DNA from: CAZUFB01 sp048173955
GTDB taxonomy: Bacteria > Actinomycetota > Coriobacteriia > Coriobacteriales > UMGS124
NCBI GenBank assembly: GCA_048173955.1
Contig: DBEYOB010000066.1
Coordinates: 1 to 18,105 of the forward strand
DNA: 18,105 nucleotides
Reading direction: 5' to 3'
Position 1 is the stretch's first letter. Each line of letters opens with the position of its first letter. A model generated the notes under the pieces. The model was not told where the DNA came from, did not search any database, and was given only the letters and a program-made list of their open reading frames with translations. Shown in pieces: positions 6,455-13,202 of this stretch. Both the position numbers and the translations under genes were made by a program.

Positions 6455-9400
6455 CTAGCCCTCCCGCCCTGTCTTGTAGATGAGGGCGTACGCGTCGGCC
6501 TCGCGGGGCGCCCGCCTCACGCGGTAGGACCTCAGGCGGTCGTACTCGTCGGCGTCCTCTCCCCAGAACACGCTCGCGTCGTTGCCCTGCTCGATGAATC
6601 GGTCTGCGGCGGCGCCGAGCACCGAGCGGATCTTGCCGTAGTCGTCGAAGAAGTACTCCTGCAGAAGCGGTATCAGCCTGGTCTCGAAGGCTCTGGCCAG
6701 CCGCTCGACGGAGGGCTCGGCGGCGAGGTCCATGAGGTAGGCGTGCCCCAGCGTGTGCTCGCGGTCGTAGAGCAGCTCGATGCGGGCGTTCATCACGGCG
6801 AGCATGCGCCCCACGTCCACCCCCTCGACCTCGATGCCGGACAGCAGCTCTGGCTCGGGCATCACCTCAACGAACTCGAAGCGGCGGCGCAACGCGGTGT
6901 CCATGAGCGCGATGGAGCGGTCGGCCGTGTTCATGGTGCCCAGCACGTGTACGTTGCCCGGTACGCCGAACATCTCGCCGGAGTACGGCAGCCTCGCCAA
7001 GGTCTCCTCGGGGGCGCCTTTGCGCTTGCTCGGCTCGAGGAGCGTTATGAGCTCGCCGAACACCTTGGAGACGTTGCCCCGGTTGATCTCGTCGATGACG
7101 AACACGTAGGGCTTGCTGGCCTGCGGCGACGCCTTGGACTCGTCGCTCGTGCCCATGGCTTCAAGGAGCTTGGACGGGCTCACGCGCGTCAGCTCGTAGA
7201 CCGTCTGCAGCGTCAGCGCCTTGCCCCCGTTGAGCGGCAGGAAGTCGTTCTTGGCGATGCCGTCCAGCCACTGCGCGTCCCTCTTGCGCCTTGCTCCAGG
7301 CATGGACTCGTCCCACTCGAAGTCGCCGGTCACGACGGCCACGTCGTAGCGGCTGCTCACCGCGCCGGGTATCACGACGAAGTCGCCTGGCTGCATCTCC
7401 TCCTGGAAGGCGTTTATGGCGCGCCTGTTCTGGTCGGAGAAGTCCTTGGAGTCGTCGACCTCGTCGGGAGTAACGTCGTCCCAGCCCATGCGCAGGCTTC
7501 CCTCCGCACGGCACCTCTCCAGCAGGTCGGCCACGCCGCCGGTCTTGAGGCCCATCTTCCACACGCGCGGGCGCGGGTTGCCGGCAAACCTCGGCACGCC
7601 GTCCTCGGCGGAGGCCACGGCCACCACGTCCTCGGCTGCCTCGCAGAAGTCGCGGAAGACGCCCTTGCGCAGCGGGTAGGTCACCACGCCCTTGTCCTCG
7701 TCGTACTCGGGACGTAGCCCCTCGATGAACTCCTCGTAGCCGTAGGACTGGTGGAAGGTGGTGAAGCCGATGCGCCCCTCAGCCACCAGCCTGTCGTAGC
7801 GCTCGGCCACCTCGGCGAACCCGTCGGGGTCGGCCATGGCGTCGATCACGTCCTCAACGCGCCGCCCGTCGCAGATCGCCACGGCGTAGGCGCGGGTCCG
7901 GTAGGTCTTGCCGGTGCCCGGGGGGCCGTACAGGATCATGTTCTTCGGGTAGGTGACGCCCTCGAGCGCCACCTCGTCGTTGTCTTCCCCGGAGGTTTCT
8001 CCGTCGAGGAGATCGGCCCAGTCCGTGTGCCACGTCTTCATGTAGCGCGATGCGTAGTAGGCGACGTCCTGCAGCATCAGGTGGTGGGCAGGGTCGGCGG
8101 CGCGCTCCTCTTCCGTGAGGGCGCTGTCGCTGAGGGCCACGAGCTCGGTGTCCTTCATCAGCTTGGGCAGGACCGCGTCGGCCAGGCTCTCGTAGGTGAG
8201 GAACTTGGCGACCGGGTTTCCAGGCAGCTTCGCCCCGACGCACTCGGCGAAGTCGCTGCCCACGGTGGGTTTGAAGAAGTGGTACCTGTTGGGCATCTCG
8301 AAGGCGAGGTAAAGGCTCACGGCCGACGGCGTCTGGTGGCTGCCTTCCAGCGGCTTGTCGGCGGTCTCGTTGTGCTCCTGCAGCACCGCATCTACGGCGT
8401 CCACGAAGCCGGTGTAGGCGTCGCGCAGCGGGCGCTCGGGGTCGAAGAGCACCTTGAAGGCGTCCCGTATTCCGTCGGCGTCGAAGTCCACGAGCTTGGA
8501 GAGGCGCCCGAATGGGTAGGAGAACCCGTTGCCCAGAAGCTGCCCCTGCCCGGTGGCGGAGGGCTTGAGGGCCGCGCGAAGGTGCTCGGCGAAGTCTTCG
8601 CCCTCGGCCTCGATGTTCCAGTTGTCCTGGTAGGCCTTCGCGTCATGCCACTTGTAGGCTTCGTGGTCGCCCTCCTCGTCGCCGGGCACCCGGAAGCGCG
8701 GGAAGTCCTGCTTGTAGAGCGAGACGAGCCTCGCGAGCCTCTCGCTGCTGAAGGCGGCCCGCTCGCGCACCTCGGCCTCTACGAGCGGAGCGTCGCCCTC
8801 GCCGATCCTGCCGATGGCCCCGGCAAGCTCGGGGCGAAGCCGCCACTCGAAGGACCCGTGCCTCGACTTCCCGACGTAGCTGCCGACGCAGGTGACGGGC
8901 CAGTACTTCCCGGCACCATCAATCTCGCGGGGGCTTATGCCGAGCCTCTTGCAGACGTTCTCGCCATAGGTCGACACGTTGTTGCTGTAGAAGTTCGAGC
9001 CGCGCCCGTAGTCGTCGTCGAGTTCGGCGCACGTCACGCCCTTGGGGTGCTTTGCGAGGCATCGCAGCGCGGTGAGCGTGTTGGCGGACGTGAAGTCCTT
9101 GTCGCGCAGCAGCTCCTCCCACTTGTCAGCAGAGATCGCGGGATCGTACTCACTGGGCGCCGGCACCCAACCGCCCAGCTCCCACGCTTCGTGTGAAACG
9201 GTGGTGAAGTCGGCCTGCGCCTTCTCCCGCACCTCGTCGAGCAGCGCGAGGTAGGCGTCGCCCTTGAGCGGCGTGGGCACGGCCACGTCGTAGCGGTTCC
9301 AGAGGTAGGTGCGCGTGTTGTTGTCTATGGGCAGGAAGGTCCTCGGCCTCACCCAGAAGAGGGCCATGGTCAGGTTGGCGTCGCCAATGTTGCCCTGTGC

Positions 9401-9811
9401 GTGCACGACATCGAAGAGCCGCATGAGCTCCGCCCGTTCGTCCGCGCCGCCGTCTGCGTAAGCGACTGCGCTGCGGAAGAGCTGCCAGTTGTGCCGGACG
9501 GTGTCGGGCTTGCCGTCCCAGAAGCGCCAGCGCTGCGGGTTGGTCACGGGCAGGCCGTCGAAGTCGGTGGGCACGGGCGATTTCAGCCCGAACCGCTCGA
9601 TGATCGTCCTCACGGCCTCGACGCGCTTGTCGAAGTTCTTCCGCTTCCCGTTGAACATGGAGAAGAACGTGAGCGGGTCCATCTGCTCGTAGTGCTCGCC
9701 GAGGATCTCCTCGACGACCTTGCAGAGCTCGTCCTGCCGCTCCTCGTATCCGAGCAGCGTTGTCGCTATCTCCTCGTAGGCTGGTATCCAGCTGAAGTTC
9801 GGGATGGCCAT
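6455..9811 (-). CDS. mcrB: McrB-type AAA+ GTPase with large N-terminal region and inserted EVE/PUA-like domain
   Basis: The 1118-residue protein is the McrB-like motor that binds modified DNA and uses nucleotide hydrolysis to drive McrC. The AAA+ core has Walker A GPPGTGKT (residues 629-636), Walker B VFVIDEINRG (903-912), the McrB GTP signature MNTADRS (about 960-966) and an arginine-finger-like LRRRF. Between Walker A and B lies a segment (about 748-878) with RVWKMGL, GDFVVIPGAVSSRYDVAVV and similar patterns that suggest an EVE/PUA-like modified-base reader. The N-terminal 600 residues hold several other modules: a helical part with FWVRPRTFLPIDNNTR (about 150-170), a winged-helix-like part (about 230-325), and an uncharacterised part up to 600. 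The ATG at 9811 has GGAAGTGAG upstream; the longer open frame would overlap the preceding gene. It is much longer than E. coli McrB. Confidence 0.9.
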   Translation of the reverse strand: MAIPNFSWIPAYEEIATTLLGYEERQDELCKVVEEILGEHYEQMDPLTFFSMFNGKRKNFDKRVEAVRTIIERFGLKSPVPTDFDGLPVTNPQRWRFWDGKPDTVRHNWQLFRSAVAYADGGADERAELMRLFDVVHAQGNIGDANLTMALFWVRPRTFLPIDNNTRTYLWNRYDVAVPTPLKGDAYLALLDEVREKAQADFTTVSHEAWELGGWVPAPSEYDPAISADKWEELLRDKDFTSANTLTALRCLAKHPKGVTCAELDDDYGRGSNFYSNNVSTYGENVCKRLGISPREIDGAGKYWPVTCVGSYVGKSRHGSFEWRLRPELAGAIGRIGEGDAPLVEAEVRERAAFSSERLARLVSLYKQDFPRFRVPGDEEGDHEAYKWHDAKAYQDNWNIEAEGEDFAEHLRAALKPSATGQGQLLGNGFSYPFGRLSKLVDFDADGIRDAFKVLFDPERPLRDAYTGFVDAVDAVLQEHNETADKPLEGSHQTPSAVSLYLAFEMPNRYHFFKPTVGSDFAECVGAKLPGNPVAKFLTYESLADAVLPKLMKDTELVALSDSALTEEERAADPAHHLMLQDVAYYASRYMKTWHTDWADLLDGETSGEDNDEVALEGVTYPKNMILYGPPGTGKTYRTRAYAVAICDGRRVEDVIDAMADPDGFAEVAERYDRLVAEGRIGFTTFHQSYGYEEFIEGLRPEYDEDKGVVTYPLRKGVFRDFCEAAEDVVAVASAEDGVPRFAGNPRPRVWKMGLKTGGVADLLERCRAEGSLRMGWDDVTPDEVDDSKDFSDQNRRAINAFQEEMQPGDFVVIPGAVSSRYDVAVVTGDFEWDESMPGARRKRDAQWLDGIAKNDFLPLNGGKALTLQTVYELTRVSPSKLLEAMGTSDESKASPQASKPYVFVIDEINRGNVSKVFGELITLLEPSKRKGAPEETLARLPYSGEMFGVPGNVHVLGTMNTADRSIALMDTALRRRFEFVEVMPEPELLSGIEVEGVDVGRMLAVMNARIELLYDREHTLGHAYLMDLAAEPSVERLARAFETRLIPLLQEYFFDDYGKIRSVLGAAADRFIEQGNDASVFWGEDADEYDRLRSYRVRRAPREADAYALIYKTGREG

Positions 9812-9854
9812 CTTTCTCACTTCCTTGCAGTTCAACCTATGCCGACAAATGGGA

Positions 9855-10844
9855 CTATTCGACAACAAGCTGCCCATTCATGAGCATAGGCAGCAGCCAG
9901 TTGCGCAGCTCTATCAGTTCAAGATTTTCTCTTTGTAGTGCCTCCGCATGTTTTCTGAGCGGCTTCACGCCCTCGTCGTTGGTCTTCTCGACGTAGGCGA
10001 TTCCGTAGTGCAGCAGGAATATGAATCGTTCGGGCGAGAATACCGATGAAACGATGCGGTTGGCCGGCGTATCGGGGTGAACCGAGGACTCGTACTCGGC
10101 CGTGCCATAGTACGAGGCGAGGTTGTTGTCCTTGAGGATGAACTTCTCTGCGGTCTCGTTGCGAGGCTCTACGATTGCCGCCATCCCCGCGTCGTCCTCT
10201 TCGCGGAAGTGGTTGTACGAGAGGCGGCCGTAGGCGCTGCTCGCGTAGAAGGAGCCCTGGAGCTGGTGCCGGTCGTTGTCATCGTACTCCTGGTTGTTCG
10301 AGAAGGCCATCACCTGCGTGATGTTCACGAAGCGGCGGAACGCCTCGTTCTTGAAGCGGACCACCATGCGGTCTCGCTCCGCCTGTATGCCGTCCTTGTT
10401 GTTCTGCCGCTTGGCCTCCATGAAGCCGAGTGGCATGCCGTTCACGAGGAAGATGATGTCCGGCCTAAAGCTGTCCTCGCCGTTCGCGTAGGGAAGCTCG
10501 GTCAGAACGTGGAAGCTGTTGTTCCTCGGGTTGTCGAAGTCAACGAGCCGGTAACCCTCGATACCGTTCTGCAGCAGCTTGAAGAAAGCCTGACCGAGGT
10601 CGCTTGCACCGAGGGCCAGCTTCAATTGGTTGACGAGGTAGACTGCGCGTGGCAAGTCGACTTCTCGACCGTTGATGCGCCCTACCGCCTCGCGGAACTG
10701 TTCGAAGAAGACGTTCGTGTCGGAATCGTAGTCCGCGCCCGACTCGAGACCGTGAAGCGATAGGTACCTGTAGCCGATGCGCGTTGCGTGGATAATGGCT
10801 GGTATCTTGACGTACTTGTCCTCTGGGCGTCCCACGTCAATCAC
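9855..10844 (-). CDS. Chimeric type I restriction fragment: HsdR N-terminal nuclease domain joined to HsdS C-terminal end
   Basis: The 329-residue ORF starts as a type I restriction HsdR subunit: HsdR_N domain with FRPDIIFLVNG (D129) and FMEAKRQ (E143, K145), a complete PD-(D/E)XK motif, through PERFIFLLHYGIAYVEK (271-287). HsdR normally continues for several hundred residues with a helicase motor; here it ends. Residues about 300-329 (RENLELIELRNWLLPMLMNG) instead match the conserved C-terminus of HsdS specificity subunits. So a deletion that removed the rest of hsdR, hsdM and most of hsdS probably joined the two in frame. Codon use turns AT-richer after about residue 293, which fits a junction. 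GTG at 10844 overlaps the upstream stop (GTGA). It cannot act as a classical type I enzyme; a stand-alone nuclease role is possible but unproven. Confidence 0.78.
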   Translation of the reverse strand: MIDVGRPEDKYVKIPAIIHATRIGYRYLSLHGLESGADYDSDTNVFFEQFREAVGRINGREVDLPRAVYLVNQLKLALGASDLGQAFFKLLQNGIEGYRLVDFDNPRNNSFHVLTELPYANGEDSFRPDIIFLVNGMPLGFMEAKRQNNKDGIQAERDRMVVRFKNEAFRRFVNITQVMAFSNNQEYDDNDRHQLQGSFYASSAYGRLSYNHFREEDDAGMAAIVEPRNETAEKFILKDNNLASYYGTAEYESSVHPDTPANRIVSSVFSPERFIFLLHYGIAYVEKTNDEGVKPLRKHAEALQRENLELIELRNWLLPMLMNGQLVVE

Positions 10845-11089
10845 CGCTTCCAGTCTTCAGAGAGGCTCTGGATAGCGCAGCGCCGTATGAAAGCCGAGAA
10901 GCTCATCCCCTGAAGGGAAGCCTCCTCGCTGATCGTCTGCTTGAGGTTCGCGGGTATGCGGATGGTGGTCGTGACCATATCGCCCTGCGTCAAGAAGGCC
11001 TGCAGCTCAGTTCGATCAGCTCCCTTGTCAACCAAGTCACGGTACTCCACAACGAGCCCCCTATCCGTACCGAATACATCCGATTGCAT
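10841..11089 (-). CDS. Small ribbon-helix-helix DNA-binding protein (antitoxin-like)
   Basis: The C-terminal 45 residues (MVTTTIRIPANLKQTISEEA and on to FSAFIRRCAIQSL) form a clear ribbon-helix-helix pattern: a short strand followed by two helices, as in RelB/DinJ/Arc-type antitoxins and repressors. The preceding 37 residues are unassigned. The start is uncertain: ATG at 11089 lacks a good ribosome site; ATG at 10978 gives just the RHH part with a weak AGGG. No toxin gene is next to it; the neighbour is the HsdR chimera, whose GTG overlaps this stop. An 8-base palindrome ACACGTGT (11094-11101) lies just before the upstream start and might be an operator. It could regulate the whole restriction operon, or be an antitoxin whose partner was lost. 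Confidence 0.6.
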   Translation of the reverse strand: MQSDVFGTDRGLVVEYRDLVDKGADRTELQAFLTQGDMVTTTIRIPANLKQTISEEASLQGMSFSAFIRRCAIQSLSEDWKR

Positions 11090-11104
11090 TCTAACACGTG
11101 TCAA

Positions 11105-11534
11105 ACACCTCGACTTTAGCTGGCAGCTAAGAATGAGCGGAAGGTGTTATCTCCTATTGAAAGGAAAATGATGAAGAGAAGACTGCGAACAGAAGCGTTT
11201 ACGGATGAGACCGTTCCGGAAGAGAAGAGCGAGCAGGGCGAGAAAGCCGAAGGTGCCGAGAAGGCCGTGAGCCCGAGACTCGCGACCGTATCCCAGCCGA
11301 CGAACCTGCAAGAGTTCCGTTGCCGACAGTCGCCGAGACCGTGAGCGTCACGTCGCAGAATTTATCTGCCGCCGGGCCGTGCGCACGGGACGCGCAGGCG
11401 CAGGCAGTCGAGGGTTGGGCCGCGCCATGGGCAGGGGTGCCGTGTGGCGCGGGTCGGGCCTGCCATGCGGGCAACGGGCGGCATGCGAGTCAACCGGGGA
11501 CGGCCGGGAGCGTGGCCGTCGTCCGTGTCTTCTG
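11105..11534. other. Intergenic stretch with no supported gene
   Basis: This stretch separates the minus-strand defence operon from the transposase remnant. Short open frames exist on both strands (for example 11144-11344 plus, rich in Glu and Lys; 11199-11474 minus, rich in Arg and Ser) but none shows a family pattern or convincing ribosome site. The part near 11105-11200 is richer in A and T and probably contains the promoter of the minus-strand operon, but I could not pick one clear -35/-10 pair. The part after 11380 is strongly GC-rich and may be worn-down mobile DNA upstream of the transposase piece. Confidence 0.4.
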
Positions 11535-11774
11535 TGCCGCTGCAGGATCCCCCAGTTCGTGGAGCTCTCGAGGAAGGTCAGGCGCAAGCGGGAGGGCGTC
11601 CTGAGGTCGGTCGAGCTCGGGGTCTCCAACGCCCGCGTCGAGGCGGTGAACAACAAGATCAAGGTGGCGGTCAGGCAGGGATACGGGTTCAGGAACATCG
11701 ACAACCTGATAGCGCTCGTCATGCTCAGGTGCTCGGACCTCAGGCCGGCGCTGCCGGGCAGGCCGGGAGCGTGA
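11535..11774 (+). pseudogene. ISL3-family transposase, C-terminal remnant
   Basis: The last 79 codons of an ISL3-type DDE transposase are preserved: CRIPQFVELSRKVRRKREG, then GVSNARVEAVNNKIKVAVRQ and GYGFRNIDNLIALVMLRC, ending at TGA 11774. The ARVEA-NNKIK block carries the catalytic Glu region and the GFRN-N-LIAL motif is characteristic of the family. Family proteins are around 400 residues, so more than three quarters of the gene is missing; upstream sequence in this frame shows no further family similarity. It is therefore a dead fragment marking a past insertion and deletion next to the defence operon. Confidence 0.82.
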
Positions 11775-11778
11775 CCCC

Positions 11779-11801
11779 TACCCACACGAACTCACGAAGC
11801 C
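11779..11801 (+). repeat. Candidate right-end inverted repeat of the ISL3 remnant
   Basis: Five bases after the transposase stop, TACCCACACGAACTCACGAA and the next bases read like the right end of an ISL3 element. The position is right and the general composition is as I recall for actinobacterial members. I found no matching left end in the window, so the assignment cannot be verified internally. Confidence 0.35.
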
Positions 11802-11877
11802 TCCGTTTTTAGACGGACTAAATTGTCGAGGGTTCTTCGAAAACGTCAGGCAGAGATGGTCGGATCGCCCTCGGCTC

Positions 11878-11905
11878 TTGACAGCGCTGACGTTGAGGCC
11901 ATAAT
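11878..11905 (+). promoter_or_regulatory. Predicted sigma-70-type promoter upstream of the nitroreductase gene
   Basis: A perfect -35 box TTGACA (11878-11883) is followed after 16 bases by CATAAT (11900-11905, five of six matches to the consensus). Transcription would start near 11912 and run toward the nitroreductase, but a strong terminator hairpin (11953-11990) lies in between, giving a leader of about 80 bases. Confidence 0.5.
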
Positions 11906-11952
11906 GGGTCTCGAAAACCGCAGCGGATTTTTCCGGATACCGTCATCTTTTC

Positions 11953-11990
11953 GCCGCTCGCCTGCCCCCTGGCAGACGGGCGGCTTTTCT
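11953..11990 (+). terminator. Rho-independent terminator or attenuator ahead of the nitroreductase gene
   Basis: Arms GCCGCTCGCCTGCC (11953-11966) and GGCAGACGGGCGGC (11971-11984) pair over 14 positions with one wobble and one mismatch around a four-base loop, followed by TTTTCT. The T run follows only on the plus strand, so it acts rightward. It lies between the predicted promoter at 11878 and the nitroreductase start at 12025, so it is either an attenuator in that gene's leader or the end of a short upstream transcript. Confidence 0.65.
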
Positions 11991-12024
11991 GTACCGACGG
12001 CCCCAGCGAGAGAAGGGACATGCC

Positions 12025-12546
12025 ATGACGAACGATCTTCTCGACCTCATCAAAACGCGCCGCAGCGTGCGCGCCTACAAGGCAGATCCCGTGCCCGCCG
12101 ACCTGCTCGACGCTGTGCTCGAGGCGGGCACCTTCGCGCCCACCGGCGGCGGCCACCAGTCGCCGGTGATCGTGGCGGTGACCAACCCCGAGACCCGCGA
12201 GCGCCTGCGTCGGCTCAACGCCGCCGTCATGGGAAAGGACACCGACCCGTACTATGGCGCTCCGGTCACCGTGGTCGTGCTCGCAGACGGAGAGCGCGGC
12301 ACCTTCGTGGAGGACGGCTCCTGCGTGCTGGAGAACCTCATGCTCGCGGCGCACGCCCTGGGGCTCTCCAGCTGCTGGATCCACCGCGAGCGCGAGATCT
12401 TCGACGGCGCTGAGGGCAAGGCGCTCCTCAGGGAGTGGGGCCTGCCCGAGACGCTGCGCGGCGTGGGTGCGATCGCCTTGGGATACGCCGCGGGACCCGA
12501 GGGCGCGGCCGCCCCGCGCAAGGACGGTTATATCGTGCGCATCTAG
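12025..12546 (+). CDS. Nitroreductase family protein (FMN-dependent oxidoreductase)
   Basis: The 173-residue protein belongs to the nitroreductase fold, homodimeric flavoenzymes that reduce nitroaromatics, quinones or other acceptors with NAD(P)H in the cytoplasm. Evidence: the N-terminal KTRRSVRAYKADPVP (phosphate and FMN contacts, RRSVR at residues 12-16), TFAPTGGGHQSPVIV (about 36-50), the helix LENLMLAAHALGLSSCWIH (about 103-121), and the C-terminal IALGYAAG...PRKDGYI, the usual FMN-binding end. Size matches the short form of the family. ATG at 12025 has AGAAGGGA six bases upstream. It stands alone: no gene follows in the next 650 bases. The natural substrate cannot be deduced. Confidence 0.9.
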   Translation: MTNDLLDLIKTRRSVRAYKADPVPADLLDAVLEAGTFAPTGGGHQSPVIVAVTNPETRERLRRLNAAVMGKDTDPYYGAPVTVVVLADGERGTFVEDGSCVLENLMLAAHALGLSSCWIHREREIFDGAEGKALLREWGLPETLRGVGAIALGYAAGPEGAAAPRKDGYIVRI

Positions 12547-12550
12547 CAGG

Positions 12551-12618
12551 TATCGGTCATGCCGGAGGCGCCTGCTCTCCTCGGGGGATGCAAGCTGCTC
12601 GGAAGCCGCCGACCGATA
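12551..12618. repeat. Spaced inverted repeat after the nitroreductase gene
   Basis: TATCGGTC (12551-12558) and GACCGATA (12611-12618) are perfect 8-base arms 52 bases apart, starting five bases after the nitroreductase stop. They could close a long 3' untranslated hairpin. No T run follows, so a simple terminator is unlikely. Confidence 0.35.
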
Positions 12619-12767
12619 GAGGTGTTGAGTTCATTTTTGAGTTCAACTTGGGTGCCCTGAAATCACCTGATTCCGGTGAGAATGGGGAGACGACCGTTAC
12701 ATCATGTGGACGAGAGGCCATGGAAAGGAGCGATTTGATCGCGAGTGGGAATAGTTGAGGCTCTTCG
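12619..12767 (+). other. Non-coding stretch with several small hairpins, possible small RNA or 3' UTR
   Basis: No gene is supported here. On the plus strand it can fold into GTTGAGTTCA/TGAGTTCAAC (12624-12647, two wobble pairs), TCACC/GGTGA (about 12664-12681) and GCGAT-TTG-ATCGC (about 12730-12742), ahead of a strong terminator at 12768. This could be the structured end of the nitroreductase transcript or an independent small RNA. I see no convincing promoter, and no known RNA family is recognised. Confidence 0.3.
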
Positions 12768-12802
12768 CGAGGGAGGCCGAGAGCGGTCCCCCTCGTTTTT
12801 TT
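12768..12802 (+). terminator. Strong rho-independent terminator
   Basis: Arms CGAGGGAGGCCG (12768-12779) and CGGTCCCCCTCG (12784-12795) pair with one mismatch and one wobble around the loop AGAG, followed by seven T (12796-12802). It acts rightward and ends transcription coming from the nitroreductase gene or from a possible small RNA just upstream. Confidence 0.8.
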
Positions 12803-12918
12803 CTCGTGTCTTTTCGTTCATGTCGTTGTTGTGATTTCGTGTGGTATTCGCAAGCCAATTGCCATGTCTACCTGCGGAAATAATGGGTCTTGCCATGTTG
12901 CTTTCGGCATAGACGTCT

Positions 12919-13056
12919 CTAGTATGCGAGGCACGCGCTCGCCAGCGCGGCGCCGTCCAATCCCGAGAAGTTTGACCCGACGAGAGCCGTGACGATGGGC
13001 CCCGCTCCGATGCCGGAGGTCATCACCGCTGCAAGGGTTACCACCGCAGTCCTGCA
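12919..13056 (-). pseudogene. C-terminal remnant of a membrane transport protein
   Basis: The minus strand encodes 45 residues ending in TAG at 12919. They include TAVVTLAAVMTSGIGAGPIV and SNFSGLDGAALASACLAY, a Gly/Ala-rich hydrophobic pattern like the last one or two membrane helices of a permease (MFS-like or similar). A stop lies directly upstream in frame and there is no start or ribosome site, so it is a gene remnant. The specific family is not recognised. Base composition is higher in GC than in the flanking DNA, in keeping with former coding sequence. Confidence 0.35.
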
Positions 13057-13061
13057 CTATG

Positions 13062-13098
13062 AATTGCGGCACTGTGCGGTAGATGAGGTGCTGCAATT
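13062..13098. repeat. Inverted repeat with 11-base arms
   Basis: AATTGCGGCAC (13062-13072) and GTGCTGCAATT (13088-13098) pair over 11 positions with one wobble, around 15 bases. It lies between the membrane-protein remnant and the AAA promoter. No T run follows on either strand. Function unknown; it may be the trace of a mobile element or a protein-binding site. Confidence 0.35.
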
Positions 13099-13137
13099 AG
13101 TTGCCCTCCTCGTCGACCGCCTCTATCGTGCGAGACG

Positions 13138-13184
13138 TTGCGTCAGCGGTTTCGAAACTTTAATATTATGGTTGTTTCGAAACC
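13138..13184 (+). promoter_or_regulatory. Promoter with twin palindromic operator-like sites
   Basis: Two copies of the palindrome GTTTCGAAAC (in GGTTTCGAAAC, 13148-13158, and GTTTCGAAACC, 13174-13184) flank an AT-only stretch that holds candidate -10 boxes TAATAT (13161-13166) or TATTAT (13164-13169). A weak -35 (TTGCGT, 13138-13143) lies 17 bases before TAATAT. One palindrome would sit in the promoter spacer and the other at the start site, an arrangement suited to repression. It drives the AAA gene that starts 18 bases later. Confidence 0.6.
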
Positions 13185-13202
13185 GGTGAGATTGGAGCCC
13201 GC

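Noticed and set aside
7751..9196. A 481-codon plus-strand frame opposite mcrB.
   Set aside because: It mirrors mcrB codons, is Val/Gly/His-rich without family pattern and lacks a convincing ribosome site.
11098..11103. TTGACA on the minus strand upstream of the RHH gene as a -35 box.
   Set aside because: The nearest -10-like TAGAAT is only five bases away, and no good -10 lies 16-18 bases downstream.
12702..12896. A 64-codon minus-strand frame over the terminator at 12768.
   Set aside because: It runs through a strong terminator, shows no family pattern and has no ribosome site.
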